A stretch of 64,000 nucleotides of DNA from Cupriavidus phytohabitans (GCF_000426345.1 NZ_AUFE01000015.1:62001-126000), one strand, 5' to 3'; counted from the first letter of the stretch, positions 17,198 through 27,087 are shown. Numbers and translations: made by a program. Notes: generated from the sequence alone by a model not told the origin.

Positions 17198-17422
17198 ATG
17201 CCAGGCAAGAATATCCACGTCGTGCCTACCCATAACGGCTGGGCGGTCGAAGCAGAAGGACGCTCCGGCAACCAGCAGCGATTCACTTCGATGGATCATG
17301 CGATCGCTACCGGCATGGAGAAAGCCAGGCGAGCAAAGGTCGAGTTGCTGATCCACGGCAGAGATCACCAGATCATGGAGAGGAGCTCATTTGAAACCGC
17401 TCCTGTTGACCTCGACGGGTAG
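17198..17422 (+). CDS. DUF2188-family small protein
   Basis: A 74-residue protein with the DUF2188 pattern: HVVPTHNGWAVEAEG, a central region of alternating polar residues, and ELLIHGRDHQIMER. Members are common small stress-associated proteins of unknown function. No partner gene in the immediate context explains it. Confidence 0.8.
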   Translation: MPGKNIHVVPTHNGWAVEAEGRSGNQQRFTSMDHAIATGMEKARRAKVELLIHGRDHQIMERSSFETAPVDLDG

Positions 17423-17600
17423 CGGACGCGCACCATCGGAAGCGTTCTTCGGCGAACCTGAATCCGAGCGCTGCCTGCCGTGGGTGGTCGAAGCCTTGCA
17501 CGGATCTGCTCCGGATAGCGACCGGGATAGCATGCCCCACGTCAGGTCGCACACGTACATCAATGCGCTTCGATTGCCGCACTGAACGTACGCCGGACTC

Positions 17601-18659
17601 ATGGACAATCCGATGCGCAATTTGAAAGGCTTTTACATCCTTCTGGTCGCGGTCACCATTGCGTTCATCTGGATACTGCGGCCCTTCTTCAGCGCGATCC
17701 TGTGGGGCACCATACTCGCTATCCTGTTTCATCCAATGCACCGCAAGCTGACGGTGAGATTTGGCAACCGGGAAAATCTCGCGGCGCTGACGACGCTGCT
17801 CGTTTGCGTGCTGCTGGCCATTGTTCCGGTCTTCCTGATGATTGCCACACTCGCACAGGAAGTGGCACTTGCCTACAACCAGATCAAGACTGGCACATGG
17901 GATTTCGGGCAGTACTTCCGAACTGCCGTACAGGCCCTGCCGGCTTTCGTTGAGAACTGGCTAAACGAAATGGGGTTGGCGGACGTAGCGGGGTTGCAGG
18001 CGAAACTGACCGAGGGTGCCGCCCGGATCAGCCAGTTCATGGCGGCCCAGGCTATCACCATTGGCCAGAACACGCTGCAGTTCGCCGTCGGCATCGGCAT
18101 CATGCTGTATCTGGTGTTCTTCCTGCTGCGTGATGGTACGGTCATTTCCCATCGCATCCGCGAGGCCGTACCGCTGAATGACGCGCACACCCGCCGCCTG
18201 GTCAGCCGCTTTACCACCGTAGTCCGCGCCACGGTCAAGGGTAACGTCGTGGTGGCCGCGGTTCAGGGAATCCTCGGGGGCCTGGCTTTTCTGCTGCTGG
18301 GCATCAACGGGGTGTTGCTGTGGGGAACGCTGATGGCGTTTCTATCCCTGCTGCCGGCCATTGGCGCTGCGCTGGTCTGGGGTCCGGCCGCGGTTTATTT
18401 CTTGCTGGCAGGCCCTGCCTGGAAAGGAGTCGCGCTCATTGCCATCGGTACCCTTGTGATTGGCGCCGTGGACAACTTGCTTCGTCCTGTCCTCGTCGGC
18501 AAGGACACCAAGTTGCCGGACTGGGTCGTTCTGATATCGACATTGGGCGGCATGTCTGTTTTTGGCATCAATGGCTTCGTGATAGGTCCCCTGATTGCTG
18601 CGCTGTTTATTTCCTGCTGGGATATTTCCGTGATCGAGGATCGCGACGACATGATGTGA
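17601..18659 (+). CDS. AI-2E (PerM/YdiK) family membrane transporter
   Basis: A 352-residue integral membrane protein with about seven to eight hydrophobic segments: two at the N terminus, one around 65-90, and a cluster over 155-335. The family motif near GINGVLLWGTLMAFLSLLP and the following glycine-rich helix are typical. The substrate is unknown; the AI-2 link holds for only some members, and others act in ion or proton exchange. ATGs at 17601 and 17613 are both possible starts. Confidence 0.85.
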   Translation: MDNPMRNLKGFYILLVAVTIAFIWILRPFFSAILWGTILAILFHPMHRKLTVRFGNRENLAALTTLLVCVLLAIVPVFLMIATLAQEVALAYNQIKTGTWDFGQYFRTAVQALPAFVENWLNEMGLADVAGLQAKLTEGAARISQFMAAQAITIGQNTLQFAVGIGIMLYLVFFLLRDGTVISHRIREAVPLNDAHTRRLVSRFTTVVRATVKGNVVVAAVQGILGGLAFLLLGINGVLLWGTLMAFLSLLPAIGAALVWGPAAVYFLLAGPAWKGVALIAIGTLVIGAVDNLLRPVLVGKDTKLPDWVVLISTLGGMSVFGINGFVIGPLIAALFISCWDISVIEDRDDMM

Positions 18660-18712
18660 CCGGCCGTGGCCGCCATGTCGACATCCTGATGCTGCAGATG
18701 GCGCAGGCGGCG

Positions 18713-18734
18713 CAGGCGGCGAACTGGCCGCCTG
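18713..18734. terminator. Hairpin between convergent genes
   Basis: CAGGCGGC and GCCGCCTG form an 8-base-pair stem with a 6-base loop, between the stops of the AI-2E transporter and the formate dehydrogenase alpha subunit. Possibly bidirectional; no U-run. Confidence 0.4.
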
Positions 18735-18760
18735 CCATGGGCAACACCACCATCTTCCGC

Positions 18761-21583
18761 TCAGACGACAGCGGGCTCCAGTATCTGCCCGCCGCCATAG
18801 CTCGACTGGACCGGCACCTGCCCGCCCACCGTCATCCTGATCGCGCAGTACTTGAACTCCGGGATCTTGCCGAACGGGTCCAGCGCTGCGTTGGTCAGCT
18901 TGTTGATCGCCGCTTCGTAGTAGCAGAACGGCACGAACACGGCGCCGCGCGGCGTGCCGGCATCGCCGCGCGCATACAGCGTGACTTCGCCGCGTCGCGA
19001 CGACAGCGTGACCACATCCCCGGGCTTGCCGCCCAGTGCATCGAGATCCAGCGGATGCACCAGCGCCACCGGATCCGGCTCGATCGCATCGAGCACGCCG
19101 GCGCGACGCGTCATGCTGCCGGTATGCCAGTGCTCCAGCTGGCGCCCGGTGATCAGCACCATCGGGTAGTCCGCATCAGGCCGCTCCGCAGCCGGAATGA
19201 TGTCGGCGGGCACGAAGCGGCCACGGCCGGTGGCGGTCGGGAAGCTGTCCGTGAAAATCACCGGCTCGCCCGGATCGCCCTCTTCCATGCATGGATAGGT
19301 CACGGCGTGCTCGCGCTCCAGGCGCTCCCAGGTCATGCCGCCGATGCTAGGCATTGCCTGCCGCATTTCGTTGAACACATCCACGACGCTGTCGTAGTGC
19401 CATTCCAGGCCGAGCTGCGACGCCATCTGCCGGATGATCCACAGGTCCTGCCGCGCCTGCCCGGGCGGTTCGAGCGCCTGCCGGCCGAGCTGCACGGTGC
19501 GGTCGGTGTTGGTGAAGGTGCCGGTCTTCTCCGGGAACGCCGATGCCGGCAGCACCACGTCCGCCAGGTACGCCGTCTCGGTCAGGAAGATGTCCTGCAC
19601 CACCAGGTGATCGAGCGACGCCAGCGCCTCGCGGGCATGCTCGGCGTCGGGGTCGGACATCGCCGGGTTCTCGCCCATGATGTACATGCCGCGCACTTCG
19701 CCGCGCTCGATCGCCTGCATGACCTCCACCACGGTCAGGCCCGGCTGGCGGTCCAGCGGCATGCCCCAAAGCGCTTCGAAACTGGCGATCGCCACCGGAT
19801 CGTCGACGCGCCGGTAGTCCGGATACATCATGGGGATCAGCCCCGCATCGGAAGCGCCCTGCACGTTGTTCTGCCCGCGCAGCGGATGCAGCCCGGTGCC
19901 GGGCCGGCCGATCTGGCCGGTCATCAGCGCCAGCGCGATCAGGCAGCGCGCGTTGTCGGTGCCATGCACGTGCTGCGACACGCCCATGCCCCACAGGATC
20001 ATCGAGCCCTTCGAGGTCGCATAGGCGCGGGCGACCTCGCGGATGGTTTCGGCGTCGATGCCGCAGATCGGCGCCATCAGCTCGGGACTGTACGCGGCGA
20101 CGTTGCGCTGCAGTTCGTCGAAGCCGATGGTGCGGCTGTCGATGAAGTCGCGGTCCACCAGGCCCTCGCCGACGATCACATGCATCATCGCGTTGAGCAG
20201 CGCCACGTCGGCATCGGGCTTGAACTGCAGGAAGCGCCAGGCGAAGCGCGCCAGGTCGGAGCGGCGCGGATCGGCCACGATCAGTTTGGTGCCGTTCTTC
20301 ACGGCGTTCTTGATCCAGCTTGCCGCGACCGGGTGGTTCACGGTCGGGTTGGCGCCGATCACGATCACGACCTCGGCCTTGTCGACATCCATTACCGGGT
20401 TCGACACCGCGCCCGAGCCGATGCCTTCCAGCAGCGCCGCCACCGACGAGGCATGGCACAGCCGCGTGCAATGGTCGACGTTGTTGCTGCCAAAGCCGGT
20501 GCGCACCAGCTTCTGGAACAGGTAGGCCTCTTCGTTGCTGCCCTTGGCCGAGCCAAAGCCCGCCAGCGCGCGCTTGCCATGCGTGTCGCGGATCTGCGCG
20601 AGCTTGCCGCCGGCGAGCGCCAGCGCCTCTTCCCAGGAGGCTTCGCGGAACACGTCCATGACGTGGTCCGGGTCCATGACGAAATCGCCGCGCTTGGGCA
20701 CGCCTTCGCGGCGCACCAGCGGCACGGTCAGCCGCTGCGGGTGCTGCACGTAATCGAAGCCGTAGCGGCCCTTCACGCACAGCCGCTGGTGGTTGGCGGG
20801 ACCGTCGCGGCCTTCCACGAACAGGATGCGGTTGTCCTTGACGTTGTAGGTCAGCTGGCAGCCCACGCCGCAATACGCGCACACCGATTCGACCTGCTTG
20901 TCGGGAACGGCCAGGGCCACGTCGCGCGCGGGCATCAGTGCGCCGGTCGGACAGGCCTGCACGCATTCGCCGCAGGCGACGCAGGTGGAGGCGCCCATGG
21001 GATCGTCCATGTCGAACACGATGCGGGCCTGATCGCCGCGCAGTGCCAGGCCGATGACGTCGTTGACCTGCTCGTCGCGGCAGGCGCGCAGGCAGCGGGT
21101 GCACTGGATGCAGGCATCGAGGTTGACAGCGATGGCCGGGTGCGACAGGTCCGCCCCCACGCGCTCGCGCGGGGCAAAGCGCGGCTTGCCGACTTCCAGC
21201 TTCGCCGCCCACTGGTCGAGTTCGTTGTGGCGCGTGTATTCCGCTTCCGGCATGTCCGACTGCAGCAGCTCCAGCACGGTGCGCTGGGCGCGGCGGGCGC
21301 GTTCGGATTCGGTCTGCACCTGCATCCCTGCGGCGGGATAGCGGCAGCAGGACGGGGCCAGCACGCGCTCGCCCTGGATCTCCACCATGCAGGCGCGGCA
21401 GTTGCCGGCGGGCTCGAGGCCGTCCTTGTAGCACAGGTGCGGGACGTCGAAGCCCTCGCGCTGCGCCACCTTGAGCAGGCTTTCGCCGGGCTGCGCGGTG
21501 ACTTCACGGCCGTTGAGCGTGAAGCTGACGGCTGGCTCGGCGGATTCGACAAGCGCGCGTTCGGCGCGGGTCAGTGCATTCAT
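18761..21583 (-). CDS. fdwA: NAD-dependent formate dehydrogenase, molybdopterin (Mo/W) alpha subunit
   Basis: A 940-residue FdsA/NuoG-like subunit. In order: a plant-type [2Fe-2S] domain (CRACMVEI), a His/Cys cluster region, two [4Fe-4S] motifs (CIQCTRCLRACRD; CVACGECVQACPTGAL), a further [4Fe-4S] (CAYCGVGCQL), then the large bis-MGD domain. The active-site Cys is in CTRLCHASSV, so this is the Cys form, not the selenocysteine form. It oxidises formate to CO2 and feeds electrons to the neighbouring beta subunit. The two-gene layout without fdsG, fdsC or fdsD matches the Cupriavidus fdwAB (putatively tungsten) enzyme; the metal cannot be read from sequence. Formate would come from oxalyl-CoA decarboxylation by the genes to the right. 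Confidence 0.88.
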   Translation of the reverse strand: MNALTRAERALVESAEPAVSFTLNGREVTAQPGESLLKVAQREGFDVPHLCYKDGLEPAGNCRACMVEIQGERVLAPSCCRYPAAGMQVQTESERARRAQRTVLELLQSDMPEAEYTRHNELDQWAAKLEVGKPRFAPRERVGADLSHPAIAVNLDACIQCTRCLRACRDEQVNDVIGLALRGDQARIVFDMDDPMGASTCVACGECVQACPTGALMPARDVALAVPDKQVESVCAYCGVGCQLTYNVKDNRILFVEGRDGPANHQRLCVKGRYGFDYVQHPQRLTVPLVRREGVPKRGDFVMDPDHVMDVFREASWEEALALAGGKLAQIRDTHGKRALAGFGSAKGSNEEAYLFQKLVRTGFGSNNVDHCTRLCHASSVAALLEGIGSGAVSNPVMDVDKAEVVIVIGANPTVNHPVAASWIKNAVKNGTKLIVADPRRSDLARFAWRFLQFKPDADVALLNAMMHVIVGEGLVDRDFIDSRTIGFDELQRNVAAYSPELMAPICGIDAETIREVARAYATSKGSMILWGMGVSQHVHGTDNARCLIALALMTGQIGRPGTGLHPLRGQNNVQGASDAGLIPMMYPDYRRVDDPVAIASFEALWGMPLDRQPGLTVVEVMQAIERGEVRGMYIMGENPAMSDPDAEHAREALASLDHLVVQDIFLTETAYLADVVLPASAFPEKTGTFTNTDRTVQLGRQALEPPGQARQDLWIIRQMASQLGLEWHYDSVVDVFNEMRQAMPSIGGMTWERLEREHAVTYPCMEEGDPGEPVIFTDSFPTATGRGRFVPADIIPAAERPDADYPMVLITGRQLEHWHTGSMTRRAGVLDAIEPDPVALVHPLDLDALGGKPGDVVTLSSRRGEVTLYARGDAGTPRGAVFVPFCYYEAAINKLTNAALDPFGKIPEFKYCAIRMTVGGQVPVQSSYGGGQILEPAVV

Positions 21584-21592
21584 GTCAGTCTC

Positions 21593-23302
21593 TCACGCGA
21601 GTTCGTGCGGGAAGTACTTGATCACGCAGTCGACGGGATTGGGCGCGGCCTGCCCCAGCCCGCAGATCGATGCATCGCGCATCACCGCGGACAGGTCGTC
21701 CAGCGCCGCGAGGTCCCACTTCTGCTGATGGATCAGGTCCAGCGCCTTGGCCGTGCCGGTGCGGCACGGCGTGCATTGCCCGCACGACTCATGCTTGAAG
21801 AAGTGCATCAGGTTGCGCGCCGCCTGCGTGGCGCTGTCGTGGTCCGACAGGATCACCACCGCGGCCGAGCCGATAAAGCAGCCGTAGGGCTGCAGCGTGT
21901 CGAAATCGAGCGGGATGTTGCCCATCGACGCGGGCAGGATGCCGCCTGACGCGCCGCCGGGCAGATAGGCGTAGAACGCGTGGCCGTCGAGCATGCCGCC
22001 GCAGTATTCGTCGATCAGCTCGCGCACGGTGATGCCCGCTGGCGCCAGGTGTACGCCCGGCTTCTTCACGCGTCCGGAGACCGAGAACGAGCGCAAACCC
22101 TTGCGGCCATTGCGCCCCTGCGAAGCGAACCACTCCGCGCCCTTCTCGATGATGTCGCGCACCCAGTACAGGGTCTCGAAATTGTGCTCGAGCGTGGGCC
22201 GGCCGAACAGGCCCACCTGCGCCACATAAGGCGGGCGCAGCCGCGGCATGCCGCGCTTGCCTTCGATCGATTCGATCATCGCCGACTCTTCGCCGCAGAT
22301 ATACGCGCCCGCGCCGCGGCGCAGCTCGATCGTCGGCAGGCCGGAAACGGGCGGGTTGTCGCGCAACTGCCGCAGTGCCTCGGCCAGCAGCGCGCGGCAG
22401 CCGGCATATTCGTCGCGCAGGTAGATGTAGATCGCCGATACATTGACCACCGCCGCCGCGATCAGCATGCCTTCCAGGAAGCGGTGCGGATCGCGCTCCA
22501 GGTAGACGCGGTCCTTGAAGGTGCCAGGCTCGCCTTCGTCGATATTCACGGCCATCAGGCGCGGTGCGGGTTCCTTGCGCACGATGCGCCATTTGCGGCC
22601 GGTGGGGAAGCCCGCGCCACCCAGGCCGCGCAGGCCGGAATCTTCCATCGTGCACAGCACGGCGTCGGCATCGAGGGTGCCGTCGGCAAGGGACTTCAGG
22701 AGGCCGTAGCCGCCCGCTGCACGGTATGCGTCGTAATCGATATAGGGCTCAGGTTCGTGACGCACGGCCCTGGCCTGCACCGCGGCGGCAACCGTATCGG
22801 CGGTCGCACCGTCCACGGGGTTCTGCCCGACCAGCGCCGCGGGCGCCTTCTCGCAACGGCCGATGCACGGCGCCGCGATCACGCGCACGTCGGTGCCGAG
22901 CAAGGCAGGCAGCTTGTCGATCAGCGCGCGGGCACCAGCCAGTTCGCAGGCAATGCCCTCGCATACGCGCACCGTCAGCGCGGGCGGCGCGGCGATCTGT
23001 CCGTCCGCGTCCTCGCGGACCACGTCGAAATGGTGGTAGAAGCTGGCGACCTCGTACACCTCGGTCATCGACAGCCTCAGCTCGCTCGCGAGCGCCACCA
23101 GGTGCGGCATCGCAAGCTGGCCGTAGCGGTCGTTGATGCAGTGCAGGTGTTCGATCAGCAGGTCGCGGCGGCGCGGCATGTCGCCCAGCGCCACGCGCAC
23201 TTCGGCCAGCGCGGCCGCGTCGACCTGACGGCCCTTGGGCTGGCGGCGCTTGCGCTGCCGGCCGAGCCCTGTCGCCTCAAGAGGGATGACAACCTGGTTC
23301 AT
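21593..23302 (-). CDS. fdwB: Formate dehydrogenase beta subunit, NuoE-NuoF fusion
   Basis: A 569-residue fusion. Residues up to about 170 are a thioredoxin-like [2Fe-2S] NuoE/FdsG domain (VCEGIACELAGA ... CIGRCEKAPA). The rest is a NuoF/FdsB-like FMN and NAD(H) domain (GLRGLGGAGFPTGRKW; GEPGTFKDR; GAGAYICGEESA) ending in a [4Fe-4S] motif (ESCGQCTPCRTG). It passes electrons from the alpha subunit to NAD. In FdsGBA-type enzymes these parts are two genes. It lies 9 bases upstream of the alpha subunit gene, so the two are co-transcribed. Confidence 0.88.
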   Translation of the reverse strand: MNQVVIPLEATGLGRQRKRRQPKGRQVDAAALAEVRVALGDMPRRRDLLIEHLHCINDRYGQLAMPHLVALASELRLSMTEVYEVASFYHHFDVVREDADGQIAAPPALTVRVCEGIACELAGARALIDKLPALLGTDVRVIAAPCIGRCEKAPAALVGQNPVDGATADTVAAAVQARAVRHEPEPYIDYDAYRAAGGYGLLKSLADGTLDADAVLCTMEDSGLRGLGGAGFPTGRKWRIVRKEPAPRLMAVNIDEGEPGTFKDRVYLERDPHRFLEGMLIAAAVVNVSAIYIYLRDEYAGCRALLAEALRQLRDNPPVSGLPTIELRRGAGAYICGEESAMIESIEGKRGMPRLRPPYVAQVGLFGRPTLEHNFETLYWVRDIIEKGAEWFASQGRNGRKGLRSFSVSGRVKKPGVHLAPAGITVRELIDEYCGGMLDGHAFYAYLPGGASGGILPASMGNIPLDFDTLQPYGCFIGSAAVVILSDHDSATQAARNLMHFFKHESCGQCTPCRTGTAKALDLIHQQKWDLAALDDLSAVMRDASICGLGQAAPNPVDCVIKYFPHELA

Positions 23303-23481
23303 GGCGGTGCCTGGATGCGGTTTGTGAGTGTTCGAAGTGCGATCAGGAAGGCGCCCGGGGGGCCGCCCTCCTGTCGTGCTTTGTTCTTATCGTATTGTGC
23401 TACCGGGCGTGGCGCCTGTGCAGGCATCGCAGCCGCCACACCCTGTCCTGCCAGCGCCGGGGCGCCGTACTGCTTTCTTCA

Positions 23482-24801
23482 TCAGGTCAGGTCTTCCGGC
23501 ACGGTACGGTAGCCCATCGGGGCCGAGGTATTGGCGTGGACATACTTGCGGGCATGGGCTTCGCGCATCGGCTTGAGCACGAACAGCGCCATGATCGCAG
23601 TCAATGCCGCCATGCCCGAGGCCACCATGAAGACCGCATGCCAGCTGCCCGTGGCGGCGGTGATCACGCTGGAGAACGGCACCAGCAGCGCGGCCGTGCC
23701 CTTGGCGGTGTACAGCAAGCCCGCGTTGGTCGCGGCAAACTTCGGCCCGAAGGTGTCGCCGCAGGTGGCCGGAAACAGGCTGTAGATCTCGCCCCAGGCG
23801 AAGAACACAACGCCTGTCAGTATCACGAAGGCAACCGGATGGTGGCCGTACTTCGACAGCAGCAGGATACCGATGGCCTCCACCCCGAAGGCAAAGAACA
23901 TGGTGCGTTCACGGCCGATATGATCGGAGATCCAGCCGAAGAACGGGCGGGTCAAACCGTTGAGCACGCGGTCGATGGTCAGCGCGAAGGTCAGCGCGGG
24001 CAAGGTCAGGCCAAGGATCGAGATCGGCGCCTCGTGCAGGCCGAAGTCCTTGGCGATCGGACCGAGCTGGGCGGTGGCCATCAGGCCGCCGGCGGCCATC
24101 ATCACGAACATGGCGTACATGACCCAGAAGATCGGCGACTTCAGCACTTCGCGCGGCGAAGCGTTGTAGGTGGCGGCAGCCTTCAGCGTGGACTTGACCT
24201 CGCTCAGGACCTTGGCGGACGGCGGGAACAGGGCCATGCCCAGGATGAACACGACCAGGCCCTGGCCAAGACCGAACCACAGGAACGCGGCTTCATAGCC
24301 CGACGTCTTGATCATGTTGGCGATGGGCACCACGGTCAGCGCGGAGCCCGCGCCGAAGCCGGCCGCTGTGATCCCTGCCGCCAGACCTCGGCGATTCGGG
24401 AACCACTTCAACGCGTTGCCGACACAAGTGCCATACACCGCGCCCGCGCCCAGGCCGCCGATTGCCGCGGCGACGTACAGCATCGGCAACGAAGACGCCA
24501 CCGAGTTCAGCGCCCACGCGACGGCGCAAAGCAGGCCGCCACCCACCACTACCGGGCGCGGGCCGTACTTGTCGACGAGGTAGCCCTCGATTGGTACCAG
24601 CCAGGTTTCCGTCACGACGAAGATGGTGAATGCCACCTGGATCGCGGTGCGGCCCCAGTGGTATTTGTCGTCGATCGGGTTGACGAACAGCGTCCAGCCG
24701 TACTGCATGTTGGCGATCATCGCCATGCAGATCACGCCGAAGACCAATTGCACCCACGGCGACGCAAAACGCGACGTGGACTCCCTTTGCTGCAGTTCCA
24801 T
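23482..24801 (-). CDS. oxlT: Oxalate/formate antiporter, MFS (OxlT-like)
   Basis: A 439-residue protein with twelve predicted hydrophobic segments. Family marks are NMQYGWTLFVNPI in helix 1, GGLGAGAVYGTCVGNALKWFP, and a second-half WGEIYSLFPATCGDTFG. OxlT exchanges extracellular oxalate for intracellular formate, and decarboxylation inside the cell makes this exchange generate a proton gradient. The start at 24801 follows AAGGAG. Formate dehydrogenase, frc and oxc nearby make an oxalate role likely. An operator-like motif lies about 100 bases upstream. Confidence 0.87.
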   Translation of the reverse strand: MELQQRESTSRFASPWVQLVFGVICMAMIANMQYGWTLFVNPIDDKYHWGRTAIQVAFTIFVVTETWLVPIEGYLVDKYGPRPVVVGGGLLCAVAWALNSVASSLPMLYVAAAIGGLGAGAVYGTCVGNALKWFPNRRGLAAGITAAGFGAGSALTVVPIANMIKTSGYEAAFLWFGLGQGLVVFILGMALFPPSAKVLSEVKSTLKAAATYNASPREVLKSPIFWVMYAMFVMMAAGGLMATAQLGPIAKDFGLHEAPISILGLTLPALTFALTIDRVLNGLTRPFFGWISDHIGRERTMFFAFGVEAIGILLLSKYGHHPVAFVILTGVVFFAWGEIYSLFPATCGDTFGPKFAATNAGLLYTAKGTAALLVPFSSVITAATGSWHAVFMVASGMAALTAIMALFVLKPMREAHARKYVHANTSAPMGYRTVPEDLT

Positions 24802-24902
24802 GATGTCTCCTTATAGCGGCAAGCCGCCAAGGTGGAAGATTGGGCGCCTGAAGACGCCTCTGCGTGACTCTCGGTCTCGAACAGCTTAGCCGTTCTAGTG
24901 CT

Positions 24903-24922
24903 ATACGGTATGTGATATATCA
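24903..24922. promoter_or_regulatory. Oxalate-regulon operator copy 1 (upstream of oxlT)
   Basis: ATACGGTATGTGATATATCA, continuing CAC so that GTGATATATCAC is a 12-base palindrome. The same motif recurs at seven other places, mostly before oxalate genes. It is probably the binding site of the FCD-GntR regulator at 39223-39942. Confidence 0.65.
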
Positions 24923-25515
24923 CACAAGTCAAGCGTATTCGTTGCGGCTCTGCAGCAAACACTTTCCGCAACCTGCGCCGGCATGGCCGATGCTGCGGCG
25001 CAACTATTGCGCGCGCCGCATCAACGGCTGTGCCGCTGGTACCGGGAATCCTTGGAAATCAAGCAGTTGCCTTGAGTCGGCGCATCAATCCACGCGCCGG
25101 TGGCAGCCATCAGCATGCCGGGGATTAGGGAGCGAGGAAACCGGGAAAGCGACCGGTTGGGGAAAGTCCCTAGTTTGATACATTTAAACAACGTGACTTC
25201 CGCTTGGCATGGAGGGGCCGGCATGCCACGTGCTGGCTCTGCCAAGAACAGGGAGGATGAAGGAAGGCAAGCGCCTGGGCGGAAGGCTTGGCGGAACGTG
25301 GGGCGGGACGCCAGGGGCGGATCGGCGGCAGCATAGCGCGCAAGACAGCGCACCGAGGGGGGAGAGATGGAGAGATGGCGGCCGCGGGTCTTCAAGCCAG
25401 GCTTGAGACGGACAAGCTCTACAACAACAAGGGATGCCGGCCGCTACATCCTTGCCAGACGCGCTCAAGGCGGTGCCATGCGCACACGCACGGACAGCGC
25501 CCGGCGCTGCGCCGA
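24923..25515. other. Long intergenic stretch without a supported gene
   Basis: Short open frames occur on both strands but none has a ribosome binding site, family motif or convincing amino-acid make-up. Purine-rich runs near 25355-25375 are the only visible oddity. I see no gene here. Confidence 0.5.
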
Positions 25516-25734
25516 TCAGGCGTATGCCAGTTCGCCGGCAGCGGGCACGACGCGCGCCTGGCGTGCGCGGCCCACTCCGTCGCTTTCCTGGCTCGATCCC
25601 AGTCCTGCAAAGCGGCCATGTTCCTGCGCGGTCACCAGCACGTCCATCGGCAGGCGGGTGGCCAGCATGATGGTCATGGCGGCACCGCCGGCAAGCGCGG
25701 CCAGGCCCAGGACGAAGAGCAATGCGACTTCCAT
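25516..25734 (-). CDS. Small protein with one N-terminal membrane segment
   Basis: A 72-residue open frame starting MEVALLFVLGLAALAGGAAM, a clear hydrophobic helix, followed by a polar tail. GGAG lies close upstream of the ATG. An operator-like motif lies about 75 bases upstream, which would place it in the oxalate regulon. I do not recognise the family. The tail could be shadow sequence, so the gene itself is uncertain. Confidence 0.45.
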   Translation of the reverse strand: MEVALLFVLGLAALAGGAAMTIMLATRLPMDVLVTAQEHGRFAGLGSSQESDGVGRARQARVVPAAGELAYA

Positions 25735-25805
25735 TTGAAAACTCCAGTTGCGTTGTGGTCAGGAGTTTTCATTATATGCTGCGCCGCACTATGTGTAAAT
25801 ATCCT

Positions 25806-25820
25806 GTATGTAATATATCA
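25806..25820. promoter_or_regulatory. Oxalate-regulon operator copy 8 (diverged)
   Basis: GTATGTAATATATCA, one base off the core of the other copies, in the gap between the small membrane protein gene and the LysR gene at 25874. It probably acts on the small gene. Weaker than the other copies. Confidence 0.4.
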
Positions 25821-25873
25821 GTAGAGGTTCGACTCCAATACAACAGTCGGCGGTTGTTAACTGTCGCGCGCCA

Positions 25874-26797
25874 TCAGACGGTGGTGGTGTCCCGGCGCGA
25901 GGCAGCCGGGTCTTCATACTCCAGGCCGCGCAACGCGTCCCAGATAGCAGCGGCATTGGGCTTCAGCGACCGGCTCTTGCGCCGCACCAGCATGACGGTC
26001 GACGTCACCTGCGGCCGCAATGGCCGCATCACGGCGGCCGGGTTCAGGCCGCCCGCCTGCGCGCGCGACGGCACTACGCCGATGCCCAGCCCCAGCGCCA
26101 CCATGCCGAACACCGCGGCGAAGTGCCCGAGCAGCTGCAGCGAACTGGTCCGTACGTGATAGCTGCTGAGCGCTTTCTCCACCGCTGGCTGCACGCCGCA
26201 CTGCTGGTCCAGCGTCAGCACGCTGGCATCGCTGAGCTCGCCCCACCCTACCGTGTCGCCAGCGGCCAGCGGGTGCTGCGCCGGCAGCACGGCGTGATAG
26301 GGGTCGATGCACAGCGGCTCGCAGTACAGGTCATCGGCGGCCTGCGGATCGGTGGCGATGCCGAAGTCGACCTCGCCGCTGCGCACGCTCTGCAGCACCG
26401 ATTCCTGCGAGCGGTCCTTCAGGTGGATCGCGATCGCGGGCCACGCCTGCCGGCAGCCCGCCAGCCACGACGGCAGAGACATCGAGCTGAGCACCGGGTC
26501 CGACGCGATCTGCACCAGGCCCTGGCACGGACGGCTCGCGCTCTGGCTGTCGCGCAGCGTCTGCTCCACCTCCTCGATCAGGTGGCAGATGCGCTGCGAC
26601 AGGCGCAGGCCGGCTTCAGTCAGTTCCACCTGGCGCGTGGTGCGGTCGAACAGGCGCTGGTCGATTTCTTCTTCCAGCTCGCGCACGCTGCGGCTTACCG
26701 CGGACTGCGTCAGGCCGAGCTCGGCGGCCGCGCGCGTAAAGCTCTTGTGCCGCGCCACCGCGGCGAAGGCCTTCAGCTGGGGCAGCGAGATGTTCAT
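25874..26797 (-). CDS. LysR-family transcriptional regulator
   Basis: A 307-residue LTTR. The N-terminal winged helix reads LKAFAAVARHKSFTRAAAEL, LTQSAVSRSVRELE; the co-inducer domain follows, with GLGIGVVPSR near the C terminus. The start is ATG at 26797, giving normal family length. It is divergent from the second LysR gene at 27088. Its target is unknown; within this neighbourhood it may respond to an oxalate-derived or aromatic metabolite. Confidence 0.85.
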   Translation of the reverse strand: MNISLPQLKAFAAVARHKSFTRAAAELGLTQSAVSRSVRELEEEIDQRLFDRTTRQVELTEAGLRLSQRICHLIEEVEQTLRDSQSASRPCQGLVQIASDPVLSSMSLPSWLAGCRQAWPAIAIHLKDRSQESVLQSVRSGEVDFGIATDPQAADDLYCEPLCIDPYHAVLPAQHPLAAGDTVGWGELSDASVLTLDQQCGVQPAVEKALSSYHVRTSSLQLLGHFAAVFGMVALGLGIGVVPSRAQAGGLNPAAVMRPLRPQVTSTVMLVRRKSRSLKPNAAAIWDALRGLEYEDPAASRRDTTTV

Positions 26798-26983
26798 GGC
26801 CGCCCTCCCTGACCCGCGGCGGCCTGGCACAGGCGCAACCCGTGGTCGGGCGCGGCGGGATGTCGCGGTGCGGACACCGATGCATGCGGTCCGGTCATGG
26901 CAGTCTCCTTGATGGGGGCGTGGCTGTGTGCAGCCATCGATGTGACGGGTAGGGATTTTGAGATCGGCGCCTGACATGGAAGG

Positions 26984-27081
26984 CATGCAAATCCGGGATT
27001 GATGCTACTTGAATCTAAGATCAGGACTGCATAAAGTTTTTTATCGTTTGTATTGATGACCGTTTATATATTGCACGGAAC
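26984..27081 (+). promoter_or_regulatory. Promoter region of the second LysR gene, duplicated elsewhere
   Basis: This stretch, with TTGATGCTAC, TAAAGTTTTTTATCGT and ATGACCGTTTATAT, directly precedes the LysR start at 27088. A close copy with the same spacing is at 33497-33591, where no LysR gene follows. It probably carries the LysR autoregulatory sites. Confidence 0.55.
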
Positions 27082-27087
27082 GATTGA

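Noticed and set aside
17373-17741. Minus-strand open frame of 122 codons over the DUF2188/AI-2E gap
   Set aside because: It overlaps both genes antisense and has no ribosome binding site or family motif.
18320-21949. Plus-strand open frame of 1,209 codons
   Set aside because: It overlaps the AI-2E gene and runs antisense to the formate dehydrogenase alpha subunit, which shows clear cluster-binding motifs.
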